Of a stretch of DNA of 64,000 nucleotides, positions 26,870-35,753 are shown piece by piece. Each line of letters begins with the position of its first letter. The first letter of the stretch is position 1. Below the pieces are notes generated by a model, which saw only the letters and a program-made list of their open reading frames with translations, was not told the origin of the DNA and searched no databases. Position numbers and translations under genes: made by a program. This DNA is from CAZGAH01 sp964523295 (GTDB lineage Bacteria; Desulfobacterota; Desulfovibrionia; Desulfovibrionales; Desulfovibrionaceae): positions 62,001 to 126,000 of the forward strand of contig CAZGAH010000001.1 in the NCBI GenBank assembly GCA_964523295.1, in the 5' to 3' direction.

Positions 26870-27649
26870 TCAATCCCAGGTGGCGTTCCGGAATTTATCG
26901 AAGGTCCCGTCCTTTTCAAGCGTCTCATACGCCTGTCTCAACTTCTCCTGAAGCTCCGTCGGAACTTTCTTGCTGACTCCAAAATAGACGACATCTTCAT
27001 GCACTACATACGAATGCAAAGCCAAATTTTTACACTCAGGATTGTGCCTTATCCAATATGTTATTGAATTTTTATCCTCAAAAAATCCCAATATCCGCCC
27101 TCCTTCAGTCTTTTTCAGATTGAGCAAGGCTTCCGCGACGCTTTCAATATGTTTTGCAAACTCAGGGTTTTTATATTTCTCCATAAATGCTTTCGAATAG
27201 ACAGCATCCTGCAAAATTCCGAACTTCTTTCCTTCCTTCTCGGCAACGGCAGCCAGATCATCCAGGCTTTTGATCGGCAAATTTTCATTGCCCTGCTTAA
27301 CGACAAGGACAACGTAGGCAACCCGTTCCGGGCCGATGAAATTTATGTATTCTTCGCGTTCGGGCGTGATCGACACATTCATCATCATGTCCAATCCGCC
27401 GTCCTTCAATTCGCTGAGCGCCCGGGACCATGGAAGTTCCACGAATTCAGGCTTCAGGCCCGCCGCCTGCACCAGCGCCCTTCCAAGCTCGACGTCGAGG
27501 CCGGTCCAGGCGCCGGAGGCATCCTGATAATACTGTGGTGGAAACTTAGTTACGCGTATGCGTATCGTCGCCTCGTCGGCGTACGACACCCGACAAAGCG
27601 TCCCGACAGCAAGTAAAGTGCTAAGCAGATAGAGAAGAAGTGGTTTCAT
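26870..27649 (-). CDS. Extracellular solute-binding protein, family 3 (amino-acid type)
   Basis: 259 residues from ATG 27649 (AAGGA upstream), with a signal peptide (LLLYLLSTLLAVGTLCRVSYA). The family-3 pattern is visible: GLDVELGRALVQAAG, then LPWSRALSELKDGGLDMMMNVSITPERE, and YINFIGPERV. Such proteins bind amino acids or similar small molecules in the periplasm. No permease or ATPase gene is adjacent, so it may be an orphan receptor or serve a transporter elsewhere. Confidence 0.88.
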   Translation of the reverse strand: MKPLLLYLLSTLLAVGTLCRVSYADEATIRIRVTKFPPQYYQDASGAWTGLDVELGRALVQAAGLKPEFVELPWSRALSELKDGGLDMMMNVSITPEREEYINFIGPERVAYVVLVVKQGNENLPIKSLDDLAAVAEKEGKKFGILQDAVYSKAFMEKYKNPEFAKHIESVAEALLNLKKTEGGRILGFFEDKNSITYWIRHNPECKNLALHSYVVHEDVVYFGVSKKVPTELQEKLRQAYETLEKDGTFDKFRNATWD

Positions 27650-28053
27650 GTCGTCCTTCCGTGAGCATGAAAAAAAGTGCATGCGCTGAACGCGCTGCAT
27701 GTTTTGCCCCGACTCTTCCCCCCTCAGCTGACGTCTGATTCTGGTTATGATAATTCTGCAGACATGGCAAGATGCCACCTGCATGGCTCACGGCGTATTA
27801 TGTCTAAGCTTGCAATGGCGGGGAACCTGAGTAAAGGGACATTGGACGAGCTATTCAAGGTAACCTCTTTTGAGGCCGTAGCGCTCGCCATGAGTATACT
27901 CATCCACAGGATATCGCTGCCTGTCCAACCTCGCCATTCCTGCTGTTGGTTTCGAACCCCATCCGTCAGATAATTGTTTGCTTTTCGTCGTCTTTTAGCG
28001 CAGAATACACACTGTACATGTTGGACCTCACTCGTTTTTTAAAAGGAAGGGGT
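27650..28053. other. 404-bp divergent intergenic region
   Basis: Between the minus-strand solute-binding protein and the plus-strand secreted protein. A plus-strand frame at 27677-27973 contains a peptide starting MSKLAMAGNLSKG, but I recognise no family and see no good ribosome site, so I do not call it. No clear promoter could be assigned. Confidence 0.5.
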
Positions 28054-28734
28054 ATGAGACGGGCACCCTGCTTGTTCCTGCTCTGGCTTGGCGTCTGGTT
28101 GTGTTGTTTGTCCTCAACGGCGTTTGCGGCCCTGCGCTACGTTGACAACGAAGCATTGAACCTGCGGATCGGGTATCCGGAGTCCGTGGTCTACGCCGAA
28201 TCGCGGGTTGCCGATCCGATCCGACCGACGCTGATGATGCGCTTGACCAGTTTGAGGACGCTCGAGCACGACGATCCGGCAGCCTGTGCCGCTGCGGTGG
28301 CCGAACGATCGGCTCTGGCTGCGAACAAGGGTCTGCGCCCCATGGATAACGAGGTGCCTGGTTCGGTCTCGGTCCTGACGGTGCTGCGCGGGGTACGGGC
28401 CAAGACCTGCCTGACGCTCCGCAAGCCCGACAAGGCGGTTGTCTTCGAGTTGTTGGCCGTGTTTTATCTGGGCGATTATCGCGTCGTCGTGACCCTGGCT
28501 GGTCCGACCCGGGAGCTTATCGACGAGGCGCCTGGTTTTTTCACCAAGGATCACGACGCGCCCGGCGTACCGGTCGTCTGGAACAGCGCCGGACATAAGG
28601 ATGTGTACGAGGCCTACTATCAGAGTCTGATACTGAATCGGTCCGGCCCGGCCGCCAGTGAATGGCTGGCCGCCTTCAACGCCATTGTAAATGGGATTCA
28701 GGTCCTCAGCCAGGCCTCTGCGGAGAAACGTTGA
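28054..28734 (+). CDS. Secreted hypothetical protein
   Basis: 226 residues from ATG 28054, which follows AAGGAAGGGG. An N-terminal signal peptide (LFLLWLGVWLCCLSSTAFA) is followed by a mature domain of ~200 residues beginning ALRYVDNEALNLRIGYP. Two cysteines are visible in the mature part (at DPAACAAA and AKTCLTL) that could form a disulfide. I do not recognise the family. Its neighbour downstream is a large TPR protein, 220 bp away. Confidence 0.75.
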   Translation: MRRAPCLFLLWLGVWLCCLSSTAFAALRYVDNEALNLRIGYPESVVYAESRVADPIRPTLMMRLTSLRTLEHDDPAACAAAVAERSALAANKGLRPMDNEVPGSVSVLTVLRGVRAKTCLTLRKPDKAVVFELLAVFYLGDYRVVVTLAGPTRELIDEAPGFFTKDHDAPGVPVVWNSAGHKDVYEAYYQSLILNRSGPAASEWLAAFNAIVNGIQVLSQASAEKR

Positions 28735-28954
28735 CCGGGGAGTCCTGCGTCGGCGTTGCAGGACGTCGCCGTTTTCGTAAGGAAGGCAGCCCTTTGGCGT
28801 GGACCCGCCCGACGCCCTGCCGGTGCAGTTGTTGGCCTGGCATGGGTGTCTGTGGCTTTGGCTGCGGTGTGGGGGCCGTGCATTGTGACAACTGACGTTG
28901 CGTACGTTCGGCCACGACTCGGCAGGACCGAGGCCGCCTGACTTCAAGGACCCC

Positions 28955-31066
28955 ATGCCTCAGACAGACGCGTCCGCTCTGGAAGCTCAACTCGCCCGCT
29001 ACTCCGGCACCCGGTTCCATCTGCTCATTCGCGATCAGGGACTGCGCGAGCAGGTTGGCGTCATTCTTGCGCTTCTTCGCTTCGAGCATGTCACCGTGCT
29101 CCCTACCACCGGCAGCTATCTCGATAATGTCCGCAGGCTCGCGGGCGCGTTGATCCGGGATGAAGGCATCTTTCTTGTCAATCCGCCCCTGGCCTTGTTC
29201 GGTGACGACGGCAAGGTCAAGGTGCGCAAGGAGCTCAAGGATTTTTTTTCCGATCTCTCGCTGGTGCTGGCCAAGACCAGACGCGAGACCATGCGCTACG
29301 TGTCCAAGTGTGTGCCGATTTTCGCCGATATCCAGCTGACGCAAAAGCGTGAGCGCATCCTTACGTCGCTGGCGCATTACGGCGTCAGCGGCGCCTTCAT
29401 TCTCAAGCCCCAGGATTCGCTCGAAGGGTTGAGCCCGAGTTTTTACAAGATTAGGCTCAAGGAAATGGTCATGGAGCGCCTGGAGGAGGTCCGGGATTAT
29501 TTAGCCGAATACCTGACGCATATCGATGGCGCCCTGGACGATTTGATACAGAAAAAGGAGGAGCGTGCCCTCAGCGAGCGGAAGGCGGAGGCGGATAAAT
29601 GGATGGAGCAGGGCACCATGGCCAGGTCTCGTGGAGACTGGGAAAAGGCTATCGAGTGCTTCAAGCGGACCATCGACCTGCTTCCGGACAATCCGGATGC
29701 CTATCTTGAAAGCGGTCGCATCTACGTACATATCCGGAAATACGCCAAGGCCCTGTTCCGTTTCAATCAGGCCGAAGAGGTCGCCACGACGGCGCCCGAG
29801 CCGAACAAGGAGATCGGGAACGTGCGCGTGCTGCAGGTCAAGGAGCGCGTGGAGCAGGGCGAGTCGCCGAACAGTCCCGCGATACTGGCCCTGCTGGAAG
29901 AGGCCATGGAGCATTTTCAGACGGCCTTGCGCAAGGCGGAGAAGATCAAGCCGCTGCACGACGATGAAAAAATTCAGGCTCGCAGCATGGAGGCCGTGAC
30001 CCGGATTGCCGGCGAAATGCTCAAGCTCGACGTCAAGTCGTTTCTGGGCAAACGCCATCCCATGGTCAAGCAGCTCGGCCAGCTGGCGCACGAGGCCTTC
30101 AGCAAGGTCTCCGGTGCCGACTCGGAGGCGCTATCCAGCCAGCACCTGATATTCCTCGGTCTGGCGGCCATGGACGAGCGTCGTTTCGAGGAGGCCGAAC
30201 GCTATCTCTTCAAGGCGGCTCGCGAACCGGAGAGTTTTTCCGAGGCCTGCGACGAAATCACCATTTTGGGCATTCATGTGCGCAAAGTCGAGGGCGCTCC
30301 CCCGGCCATCGAGCTGTACAAGCGGCTGCTGTCGGTCAATCCGCCCAATCTTGCCGCCGTATTTTTCAACCTGGCCGTGGCCTACGGCACGGAAAAGAAC
30401 ATCCTCGAATCTGCCGGCGCCATCGTCCAGGCGCTCTATGTCGATCTGTCCCTCGCCGAGAACCGCATGTTTTACAACAATCCCATACTCAATGGCATCC
30501 TCGATCTCGTGGTCAGGCTTTTCGCTGCCATCAACCAGCGCATGAACGTCATCCACGTGCCCGAGGTCATGAAAAAGGCCATTGATCTTCAGGAACGGCT
30601 CGAGACGTTGATTCTCGACCAGGACGACAAACACGCTTTCAGGCTGTTGCGTAATGTTATCCAGGTGATGCCAGAATTCTTTCATCGCGAGCACGTGGCC
30701 GCGAGTCGCCTCATTTTGCGCTACGCGACCGCCAAGAAAGACGCCTGTCTCCAGTCTTCCAAGCCTGAAGTGGTGGTTTTCGGCAAATATATGGAAGATT
30801 TGATCAAGCAGAGCCGGGAGTTGAAATTTTCGAAACGCCTTGTCGCTTACGCCAACTTCAAGGCCCAGGTCTTGCGGCTGCTGCGGCAGGGCAAAGACGA
30901 GGCCGAAGCCGCCAATATCATGACCAAGGCCGTTGTCTGCCATCCCGAATATGTCGAGCGGCCCGAGTTCTATGCCAATCCCAAGCTTCTGGTCCTGGTT
31001 CAGGAAATCTACGCCAAGCTCGCCCGCGTTGATCGGGCCACCATCGCCGCCTACAGTCTGGATTAA
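28955..31066 (+). CDS. Large TPR-repeat protein with receiver-like N-terminal region
   Basis: 703 residues from ATG 28955 with AAGGA 4 nt upstream. The first ~165 residues alternate beta and alpha segments (FHLLIRDQGLREQVGVILALL; GIFLVNPP; GAFILKP) in a pattern like a degenerate response-regulator receiver, without a clear phospho-aspartate. A charged helical linker follows (about 170-235), then tetratricopeptide units, the clearest being GDWEKAIECFKRTIDLLPDNPDAY followed by GRIYVHIRKYAKAL. More helical repeats extend to the C-terminus. No signal peptide, so cytosolic. A scaffolding or signalling adaptor role is inferred; no partner is obvious. Confidence 0.75.
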   Translation: MPQTDASALEAQLARYSGTRFHLLIRDQGLREQVGVILALLRFEHVTVLPTTGSYLDNVRRLAGALIRDEGIFLVNPPLALFGDDGKVKVRKELKDFFSDLSLVLAKTRRETMRYVSKCVPIFADIQLTQKRERILTSLAHYGVSGAFILKPQDSLEGLSPSFYKIRLKEMVMERLEEVRDYLAEYLTHIDGALDDLIQKKEERALSERKAEADKWMEQGTMARSRGDWEKAIECFKRTIDLLPDNPDAYLESGRIYVHIRKYAKALFRFNQAEEVATTAPEPNKEIGNVRVLQVKERVEQGESPNSPAILALLEEAMEHFQTALRKAEKIKPLHDDEKIQARSMEAVTRIAGEMLKLDVKSFLGKRHPMVKQLGQLAHEAFSKVSGADSEALSSQHLIFLGLAAMDERRFEEAERYLFKAAREPESFSEACDEITILGIHVRKVEGAPPAIELYKRLLSVNPPNLAAVFFNLAVAYGTEKNILESAGAIVQALYVDLSLAENRMFYNNPILNGILDLVVRLFAAINQRMNVIHVPEVMKKAIDLQERLETLILDQDDKHAFRLLRNVIQVMPEFFHREHVAASRLILRYATAKKDACLQSSKPEVVVFGKYMEDLIKQSRELKFSKRLVAYANFKAQVLRLLRQGKDEAEAANIMTKAVVCHPEYVERPEFYANPKLLVLVQEIYAKLARVDRATIAAYSLD

Positions 31067-31129
31067 GTCCTGCGCGCCCTTGCTGCCGACAGGTTGCCCT
31101 GTTCATGCCGCCTGGTCGGCAAGGCGGCG

Positions 31130-31399
31130 TCACGGGCAGGGGGAAAAATAGAGGAACAGCATTGCAGCGGCGCAGCCTGTCATTCCCCACCAGAAATCAA
31201 ACCAGCACCACTGTTTTTTGCTCCATAAATCCAGAAACTCCTTGACCACGGTGACGAGCGGGTACCAGAATACGCCGAGCAGGGTCAGGAGAAAGCCCCA
31301 GAAAAAATGCAGCTGCAGGTCCATGCGGAACAGGGTCATCACTCCTGCACCAGCTTTTTTATACCAATCGAGCAGGTTCAAATCACTCTCCGACGACAA
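31130..31399 (-). CDS. Small membrane protein downstream of the histidine kinase
   Basis: 89 residues. TTG at 31399 directly follows the TGA of the histidine kinase gene (TGATTG), so translation would be coupled. Two hydrophobic helices are visible: HFFWGFLLTLLGVFWYPLVTVV and MTGCAAAMLFLYFS. The pattern H...G ... P ... KEFLD ... FDFWWG resembles small phage-like or envelope proteins of a two-helix family, but I cannot name it. The non-ATG start lowers confidence. Confidence 0.6.
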   Translation of the reverse strand: MSSESDLNLLDWYKKAGAGVMTLFRMDLQLHFFWGFLLTLLGVFWYPLVTVVKEFLDLWSKKQWCWFDFWWGMTGCAAAMLFLYFSPCP

Positions 31400-33322
31400 T
31401 CAGGCATCGGGCTCCGCAGAGGCCCGGAGCAGGCTTACCAGGAAGGTTGCTCCGGGTCCGTCGTTGCAGCGTCCGCTGATTTCGCCGGACCAGGAGCTTA
31501 CCAGGGTGTGGACGATGGGCAATCCCAGCCCGGTGCCCATGCCAGAGCGTTGTTCCGAGAACAACGGGTCGAAGATACGGTCTTCAATGCCAGCAAGGCC
31601 TGCGCCGTTATCCTCGACTTCCAGAAATACGCGCTCTCTCGTCGCCGTCGTGCGCAGCAGGATGTATTTACCCGGACGCTCGCGATTGTCGAAGGCGTCC
31701 AGCGATTGCATGGCGTTGACGGTAAGGTTGATGATTACCTGCTCGAGCTGGACCGGCGTGGCCAGGGCGTCCGGCAGGTCGGGCATAAGGTCGAATCGCA
31801 GGGTGATTCCGTGCGCGGCGAGCTGGGATTTCAGCAGCTCCAGGGCATTTTCCACAACGCGGTTCACATCGACGGGCTGCGGAGGCACGGTGTTCTGCTG
31901 CCTGGACAGCGCGCGCATGTGGGTGATGATATCGCAGATACGCCGGCATTGGTCCAAAATCAGGCCGAGCCGCTCAAGAATGGTCGTCCGGTCCAGTTCA
32001 GGGCGTCGTTCGACGAGCATTTCCAGCCCCCCCACATAGAGCTGTAGCGCATTGAGCGGCTGGTTGATCTCGTGGGCTATGCCGGCGGCCAGGGTCCCGA
32101 GCGATTCGAGGCGCTGCGCGCGCTGCAGCCGGTTCTGAACCAGGAGTTTTTCGGTCACGTCATCGACCATGACCAGCATCGATTCGACCCGGTCGGCTCC
32201 GCGGACAGGGCAAAAGGTCAGCTGAAAGGTCTGCGTTCCGCCCGGAGACGGCAACTCAAGTCGGTCCTCGACCACGGCTCCCTGTTCGAAGGTCTGGCGG
32301 CAGGGGCGGTGCTCGCAGTCGCCCCGGCAGGGAAACAGATCGCAGCACAACCCCTCGGCCGGGAGTTGCTCCGGATGGCCGAACCAGGCGCTCAGCCTGG
32401 GGTTGACGGCCAGAACGCGACGGTCGCGGTCGACGAGCGCGACGCCTATGGCCAGGTTTTCCGTAATGCTCCTGTAGCGTTCCTCGCTCAAGCGCAGGGC
32501 CTGCTGCGCCCGTTTGGTCGGGGTAATATCCAGGCCGAGCTCAAGCACGAGCGGGACGCCGTTTACGTCGTCGAAGGGATAGGCATAGGCCAGAAAGGTC
32601 TTTCCCGAGGCGGCGCATTCCCACTCCCAGACGCCGGTGCTGCGGGTATCGAGTATTTCCATGGCCGGGCACAGGGCGCAGGGCGTGGCGCTGCGATGCA
32701 TGAGTTCATAGCAGCTACGGTTTTCGATTTTCCCGAACTCCTGGCGAAAGCAGCTGTTCGCGTAGCGTATGGAATGATCGGAGGCGAGAAGGCAGACATA
32801 GGCGGGCATGCGATCGAGGACGCGAAACAGTCGGCTGCGCTCGCGATCCAGCACCGGCGGTGCAAGGTTGTCCTGTCCGGGCAGGCCCGCCGGGTTTCCG
32901 TCCACGAGCAACGCCGCGCTGACACCTGACAACGCAGCATCGGCAGTAAAGAGCGGGCGCGGAAGCACTGTCACGCCGATGGTGTTTACGTCCGGTCGTT
33001 GCAGTTCCAGGAAATAGGGCTCGAATCCACCGCTGCGCCGCGTTGTTCTGGCCGACAGCAGACAGTCCAGGTTGGGTCCCGTCGCCAATGCCTCGCGCAA
33101 CCAGGTCAGCAGCGGAGTTCCCTGAAGCCCGGTCGCCGGTCCCAGACTTGCCAGCGCGTAACGCAGGTCATCGACGCCCGGTCGGTTCGCGACGCCTGGG
33201 AGCCCGGACTCCGGGTTCGCAGGCATGGGCCGGTCGCCGATTTCGCACAGAAACCAGTCGACAAGCTCTTCAGCCAGGCGATGCCCGGGATGCGGGCGGG
33301 CAGGGGGGAGTCTGTCTGTCAT
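31400..33322 (-). CDS. PAS-domain sensor histidine kinase with cysteine-rich PAS domains
   Basis: 640 residues, no membrane helices, so cytosolic. The first ~155 residues are not assigned. PAS domain 1 (about 160-270) has CALCPAME; PAS domain 2 (about 281-395) has a run of cysteines CCDLFPCRGDCEHRPC at 326-341. HisKA H-box AAGIAHEINQPL with phospho-His at about 417, N-box NLTVNAMQSL, G1 VEDNGAGL, F-box DPLFSEQ and G2 GMGTGLGLPIV follow. The cysteines suggest redox or metal sensing (inference). Cognate regulator not adjacent; downstream is the small membrane protein. Confidence 0.9.
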   Translation of the reverse strand: MTDRLPPARPHPGHRLAEELVDWFLCEIGDRPMPANPESGLPGVANRPGVDDLRYALASLGPATGLQGTPLLTWLREALATGPNLDCLLSARTTRRSGGFEPYFLELQRPDVNTIGVTVLPRPLFTADAALSGVSAALLVDGNPAGLPGQDNLAPPVLDRERSRLFRVLDRMPAYVCLLASDHSIRYANSCFRQEFGKIENRSCYELMHRSATPCALCPAMEILDTRSTGVWEWECAASGKTFLAYAYPFDDVNGVPLVLELGLDITPTKRAQQALRLSEERYRSITENLAIGVALVDRDRRVLAVNPRLSAWFGHPEQLPAEGLCCDLFPCRGDCEHRPCRQTFEQGAVVEDRLELPSPGGTQTFQLTFCPVRGADRVESMLVMVDDVTEKLLVQNRLQRAQRLESLGTLAAGIAHEINQPLNALQLYVGGLEMLVERRPELDRTTILERLGLILDQCRRICDIITHMRALSRQQNTVPPQPVDVNRVVENALELLKSQLAAHGITLRFDLMPDLPDALATPVQLEQVIINLTVNAMQSLDAFDNRERPGKYILLRTTATRERVFLEVEDNGAGLAGIEDRIFDPLFSEQRSGMGTGLGLPIVHTLVSSWSGEISGRCNDGPGATFLVSLLRASAEPDA

Positions 33323-33378
33323 GGCCTTTGTGGTCGAGCGATCCGTCGATACGGTCCGCGGAACCTCGTATCCGTCGC

Positions 33379-34620
33379 TCAGTCGTCGCTTCCCAGCGCC
33401 GCAAGCAGGCGGTCGCGGTCCGCCATGCCCAGCAGGCGTCCGGCGTCGTCGCTGACGACGATGCGTTTTATCCCGTGTTTCACGAAGCGTTGCACCAGCT
33501 CCGCCAATCCTTCATCCGGGCCGATGCTGAAGACCTCGGTTTCCATGACGTCGCGGGCCACAGTATGGGGCTCGTCCCAGGCTGTCTGTTTTCTGGACAG
33601 CGCGGCAACGAGCGCGTGCAGCAGGCCGGGCTTGTTCCGACGTGCAAACGAGGCGACCAGGTCGCGGTCCAGGACTATTCCCAGCACCACGTCGTCCGTA
33701 TCCACGACCACGACCCGGCGCAACGGACTGGCTACCAGCCTGGAGAGCACGTCCGGCAACGGTGTCTCGGGTGCGACGCGGGGAACGTCCTCGATCATGA
33801 CATCGCGTACGGTTCGATGAATGCCCGGGGGCAGGGATGGACCATGCGTCGGCAGGGCCGAGACCTTGCCGACGGCGCGCAGCAGATCGATCCGGCTGAC
33901 GATGCCCAGGAGTTTGCCCGCGTCGTCGAGGACGGGCAGGCGTTTGAGATTACGCTTCGCCAGCCGGACGAGCGCCTCGGATAAGGTGGCATTGCCGCCG
34001 ATGGTCTGTGCCGGCGCACTCATGACGTCGGCAGCCTTCAACCCGCCTTCGTCCAGCTGGCGCAGCTGATCGGACAGCAGCGTTTCCGGCAGCTGACGCT
34101 GCACCTCGAGTCGCAAGGCCATGGCCCCGCGTTGCAGCAGATCGCCTCCGGTGACGATGCCCTTTACCCGGCCTTTGGCCAGCACCGGCACGGCCTTGAC
34201 CTGGCGGCGCAGCAGCAGCTCGACGACTGCCGAAAGCGGGGTCTCGGGTTTGACCGTGGCGACGTCGGCGGTCATCACATCGCGCACGCGCAAGGGGAGG
34301 GGAAACAGGGCCTTGGCTTGCTGGACGAGCACACAGCCTTCGCTGACCAGTCCCTCCACCTGGACCAGGAAATCGGCAATGCGCTCCGGCGTGTCGACAA
34401 TATCCACGATTACCGGCAAGTCTTCGGAAAGGCGAAGGATTTTTGCCGTGCGCAGGACACTGCTCGCGCCGAAGCCTATGAACCCGCGGTACGCCGTGGC
34501 ACCGGCCATGCCGCGGCGCCGCGCCTCCTCGACGATCAGCTCGTAGACGGGCCGGCCCTCGTGGCGGGTGGTTTCGCCCAGGAGCACGCGCAGTATTTCC
34601 ACTTCACGCAGGGGACTCAT
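33379..34620 (-). CDS. DUF190 domain fused to four CBS domains
   Basis: 413 residues from ATG 34620 with a strong GAAGGAG site; the longer frame to 35346 runs across crcB and the SRP RNA gene and is not coding. Residues ~1-100 are DUF190 (REVEILRVLLGE; GATAYRGFIGFG). Four CBS motifs follow at ~114-162, 197-247, 272-322 and 355-405, each starting with a DVM pattern (RDVMTADV, ADVMSAP, RDVMIEDV, RDVMETEV), forming two Bateman modules. CBS pairs usually bind adenine nucleotides. DUF190 genes often sit beside crcB, as here, suggesting a link to fluoride export; mechanism unknown. Confidence 0.88.
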   Translation of the reverse strand: MSPLREVEILRVLLGETTRHEGRPVYELIVEEARRRGMAGATAYRGFIGFGASSVLRTAKILRLSEDLPVIVDIVDTPERIADFLVQVEGLVSEGCVLVQQAKALFPLPLRVRDVMTADVATVKPETPLSAVVELLLRRQVKAVPVLAKGRVKGIVTGGDLLQRGAMALRLEVQRQLPETLLSDQLRQLDEGGLKAADVMSAPAQTIGGNATLSEALVRLAKRNLKRLPVLDDAGKLLGIVSRIDLLRAVGKVSALPTHGPSLPPGIHRTVRDVMIEDVPRVAPETPLPDVLSRLVASPLRRVVVVDTDDVVLGIVLDRDLVASFARRNKPGLLHALVAALSRKQTAWDEPHTVARDVMETEVFSIGPDEGLAELVQRFVKHGIKRIVVSDDAGRLLGMADRDRLLAALGSDD

Positions 34621-34748
34621 GCCTTCCTTCTCCTTCGGGCCGCGTTTATCCGCAGTCCGGCGCGACGCGCAGTCTCGGCGCGTGACGATTGCGCCGGAGA
34701 AAGACGGATGATGCGGACAGGGTAACGGCGTCCACATCCGCCGCCTGG

Positions 34749-35123
34749 TTACAGTATCCGACCAATGGCGCCGCCGAGAGCGAGCGCCACGAATCCGACA
34801 ACGTTCTGACCAGCCAGGTTGAGGGTCATGGTCAGCCATTGCGCGTCGCGCAACTGTCCCGAGCTTTCGAAAATCAGGGTGGAAAAGGTGGTGAAGGCGC
34901 CCATGAACCCGACCAGAACAATGGTCCGCGCCTGCGCGGAAATGAGGCTTCGCTCCTCGGACAAGGTCCAGATCAGACCGAAGAGGAAGCAGCCCAGGAT
35001 GTTGACCGCCCACGTACCCCAGGGGAAATGACGGCCCGCAAGCTCGTAGACCAGGCCGGACAGCCAGTATCGGCTCAGCGTGCCGCAGGCTCCGGCTATG
35101 GCGAGAAGGACGAGTTTGTTCAT
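34749..35123 (-). CDS. crcB: Fluoride channel/exporter CrcB (Fluc)
   Basis: 124 residues with four membrane helices, the usual size. Conserved features: GTLSRYWLSG near the N-terminus, GTWAVNILGCFLFG, and GFMGAFTTFSTL, where the phenylalanine-threonine pattern lines the fluoride pore. Fluc forms dual-topology dimers that release fluoride. It is followed by the DUF190-CBS gene. I see no fluoride riboswitch; the upstream 110 bases hold the SRP RNA terminator instead. Ribosome site is weak. Confidence 0.95.
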   Translation of the reverse strand: MNKLVLLAIAGACGTLSRYWLSGLVYELAGRHFPWGTWAVNILGCFLFGLIWTLSEERSLISAQARTIVLVGFMGAFTTFSTLIFESSGQLRDAQWLTMTLNLAGQNVVGFVALALGGAIGRIL

Positions 35124-35196
35124 GGATTCGTGCCGCTGCCGCGCAACCAGGGACCGGCGACATGCCGGATGGTGCGCATGGCATCGTCAACGCCCG

Positions 35197-35231
35197 AAAA
35201 AACCAAGGGCGCAACCGTAATGGCTGCGCCC
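35197..35231 (-). terminator. Intrinsic terminator of the SRP RNA gene
   Basis: On the minus strand GGGCGCAGCC pairs with GGTTGCGCCC (one G-U) around a 5-nt loop, followed by TTGGTTTTTTC. It begins 4 bases after the predicted RNA 3' end. Confidence 0.85.
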
Positions 35232-35235
35232 TCGG

Positions 35236-35320
35236 GGGAGCCGGACACCCAGAAGCAACTGTTACCGCTGCTCCCTTTCGGGCCTGACGGGGTTGGCAGC
35301 GCGTCTGCCGCCCGGCTCCC
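35236..35320 (-). ncRNA. ffs: 4.5S signal recognition particle RNA (bacterial small type)
   Basis: The minus strand carries the SRP core: GTCAGGCCCGAAAGGGAGCA, containing the GTCAGG side of the internal loop and a GGCCCGAAAGGG tetraloop cap where E. coli has GGUCCGGAAGGA. This is followed by GCAGCGGTAACAG. The 5' end GGGAGCCGG (35312-35320) pairs with the 3' end CCGGCTCCC (35236-35244), closing the hairpin. Length about 85 nt, a little shorter than the E. coli 114 nt. It has a promoter (35374-35402) and a terminator (35197-35231). It binds Ffh for cotranslational targeting of membrane proteins. Confidence 0.9.
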
Positions 35321-35373
35321 GATGCTCGATGCGGAAACGGACGCATGCATCAGGATCGACTCTGCATCCGGAA

Positions 35374-35402
35374 AAACTATGCCGTTTTGGTTGCTGTGTC
35401 AA
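35374..35402 (-). promoter_or_regulatory. Sigma-70-type promoter for ffs
   Basis: On the minus strand TTGACA (35397-35402) and TAGTTT (35374-35379) are exactly 17 bases apart. Transcription would start near 35367, about 47 bases before the folded SRP RNA core, so the primary transcript may be processed or the 5' arm may be longer than drawn. Confidence 0.65.
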
Positions 35403-35555
35403 GGACGAAAATACCGCAAAAAATATTGGCGTCAGCGGCTGCTTTTGTCACAATTCTCTATCCCTGGAATTTGAAGGTCTTCCCCCTGCCTGGTGCAGGG
35501 GCCGGGTCCTGGGGTTCGCGAGGCAGCGACGTGACGGGGGGGGATGTGGAAGGTG

Positions 35556-35753
35556 TTACACCTCTATGCCGGCCGCCTTCAACAAGTGATGCAAAAGCCC
35601 GGCTTTGAGCGGTTGGTTCCCGTGGACTGGAACCGAGAGTCGCGCCTGTGAGCCGTCCTTTCCATAAATGTGGTGGCTGCCCTGAACGCGTTTCAGCTGC
35701 CAACCATGACGTTCCAGGAGTTTGGCGAGTTCCTTGCCTGAGAGCTGTTTCAT
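35556..35753 (-). CDS. hicA: HicA-type mRNA interferase toxin
   Basis: 65 residues, typical HicA length. The dsRNA-binding-like fold is visible: SGKELAKLLERHGW, then VQGSHHIYGKDG with the catalytic histidine, and VPVHGNQPLKAGLLHHLLKAAG. ATG overlaps the hicB stop (ATGA), the usual coupled antitoxin-first layout. It cleaves mRNA when the antitoxin is lost. Confidence 0.93.
   Translation of the reverse strand: MKQLSGKELAKLLERHGWQLKRVQGSHHIYGKDGSQARLSVPVHGNQPLKAGLLHHLLKAAGIEV

Noticed and set aside
26233..26928. Minus-strand frames with a repeated HDRPR-containing peptide
   Set aside because: They are translations of the DNA repeat array, lack ribosome sites and cross the N gap.
35124..35200. 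Possible fluoride riboswitch upstream of crcB
   Set aside because: The sequence is the SRP RNA terminator region and a short leader; no fluoride-riboswitch core is visible.
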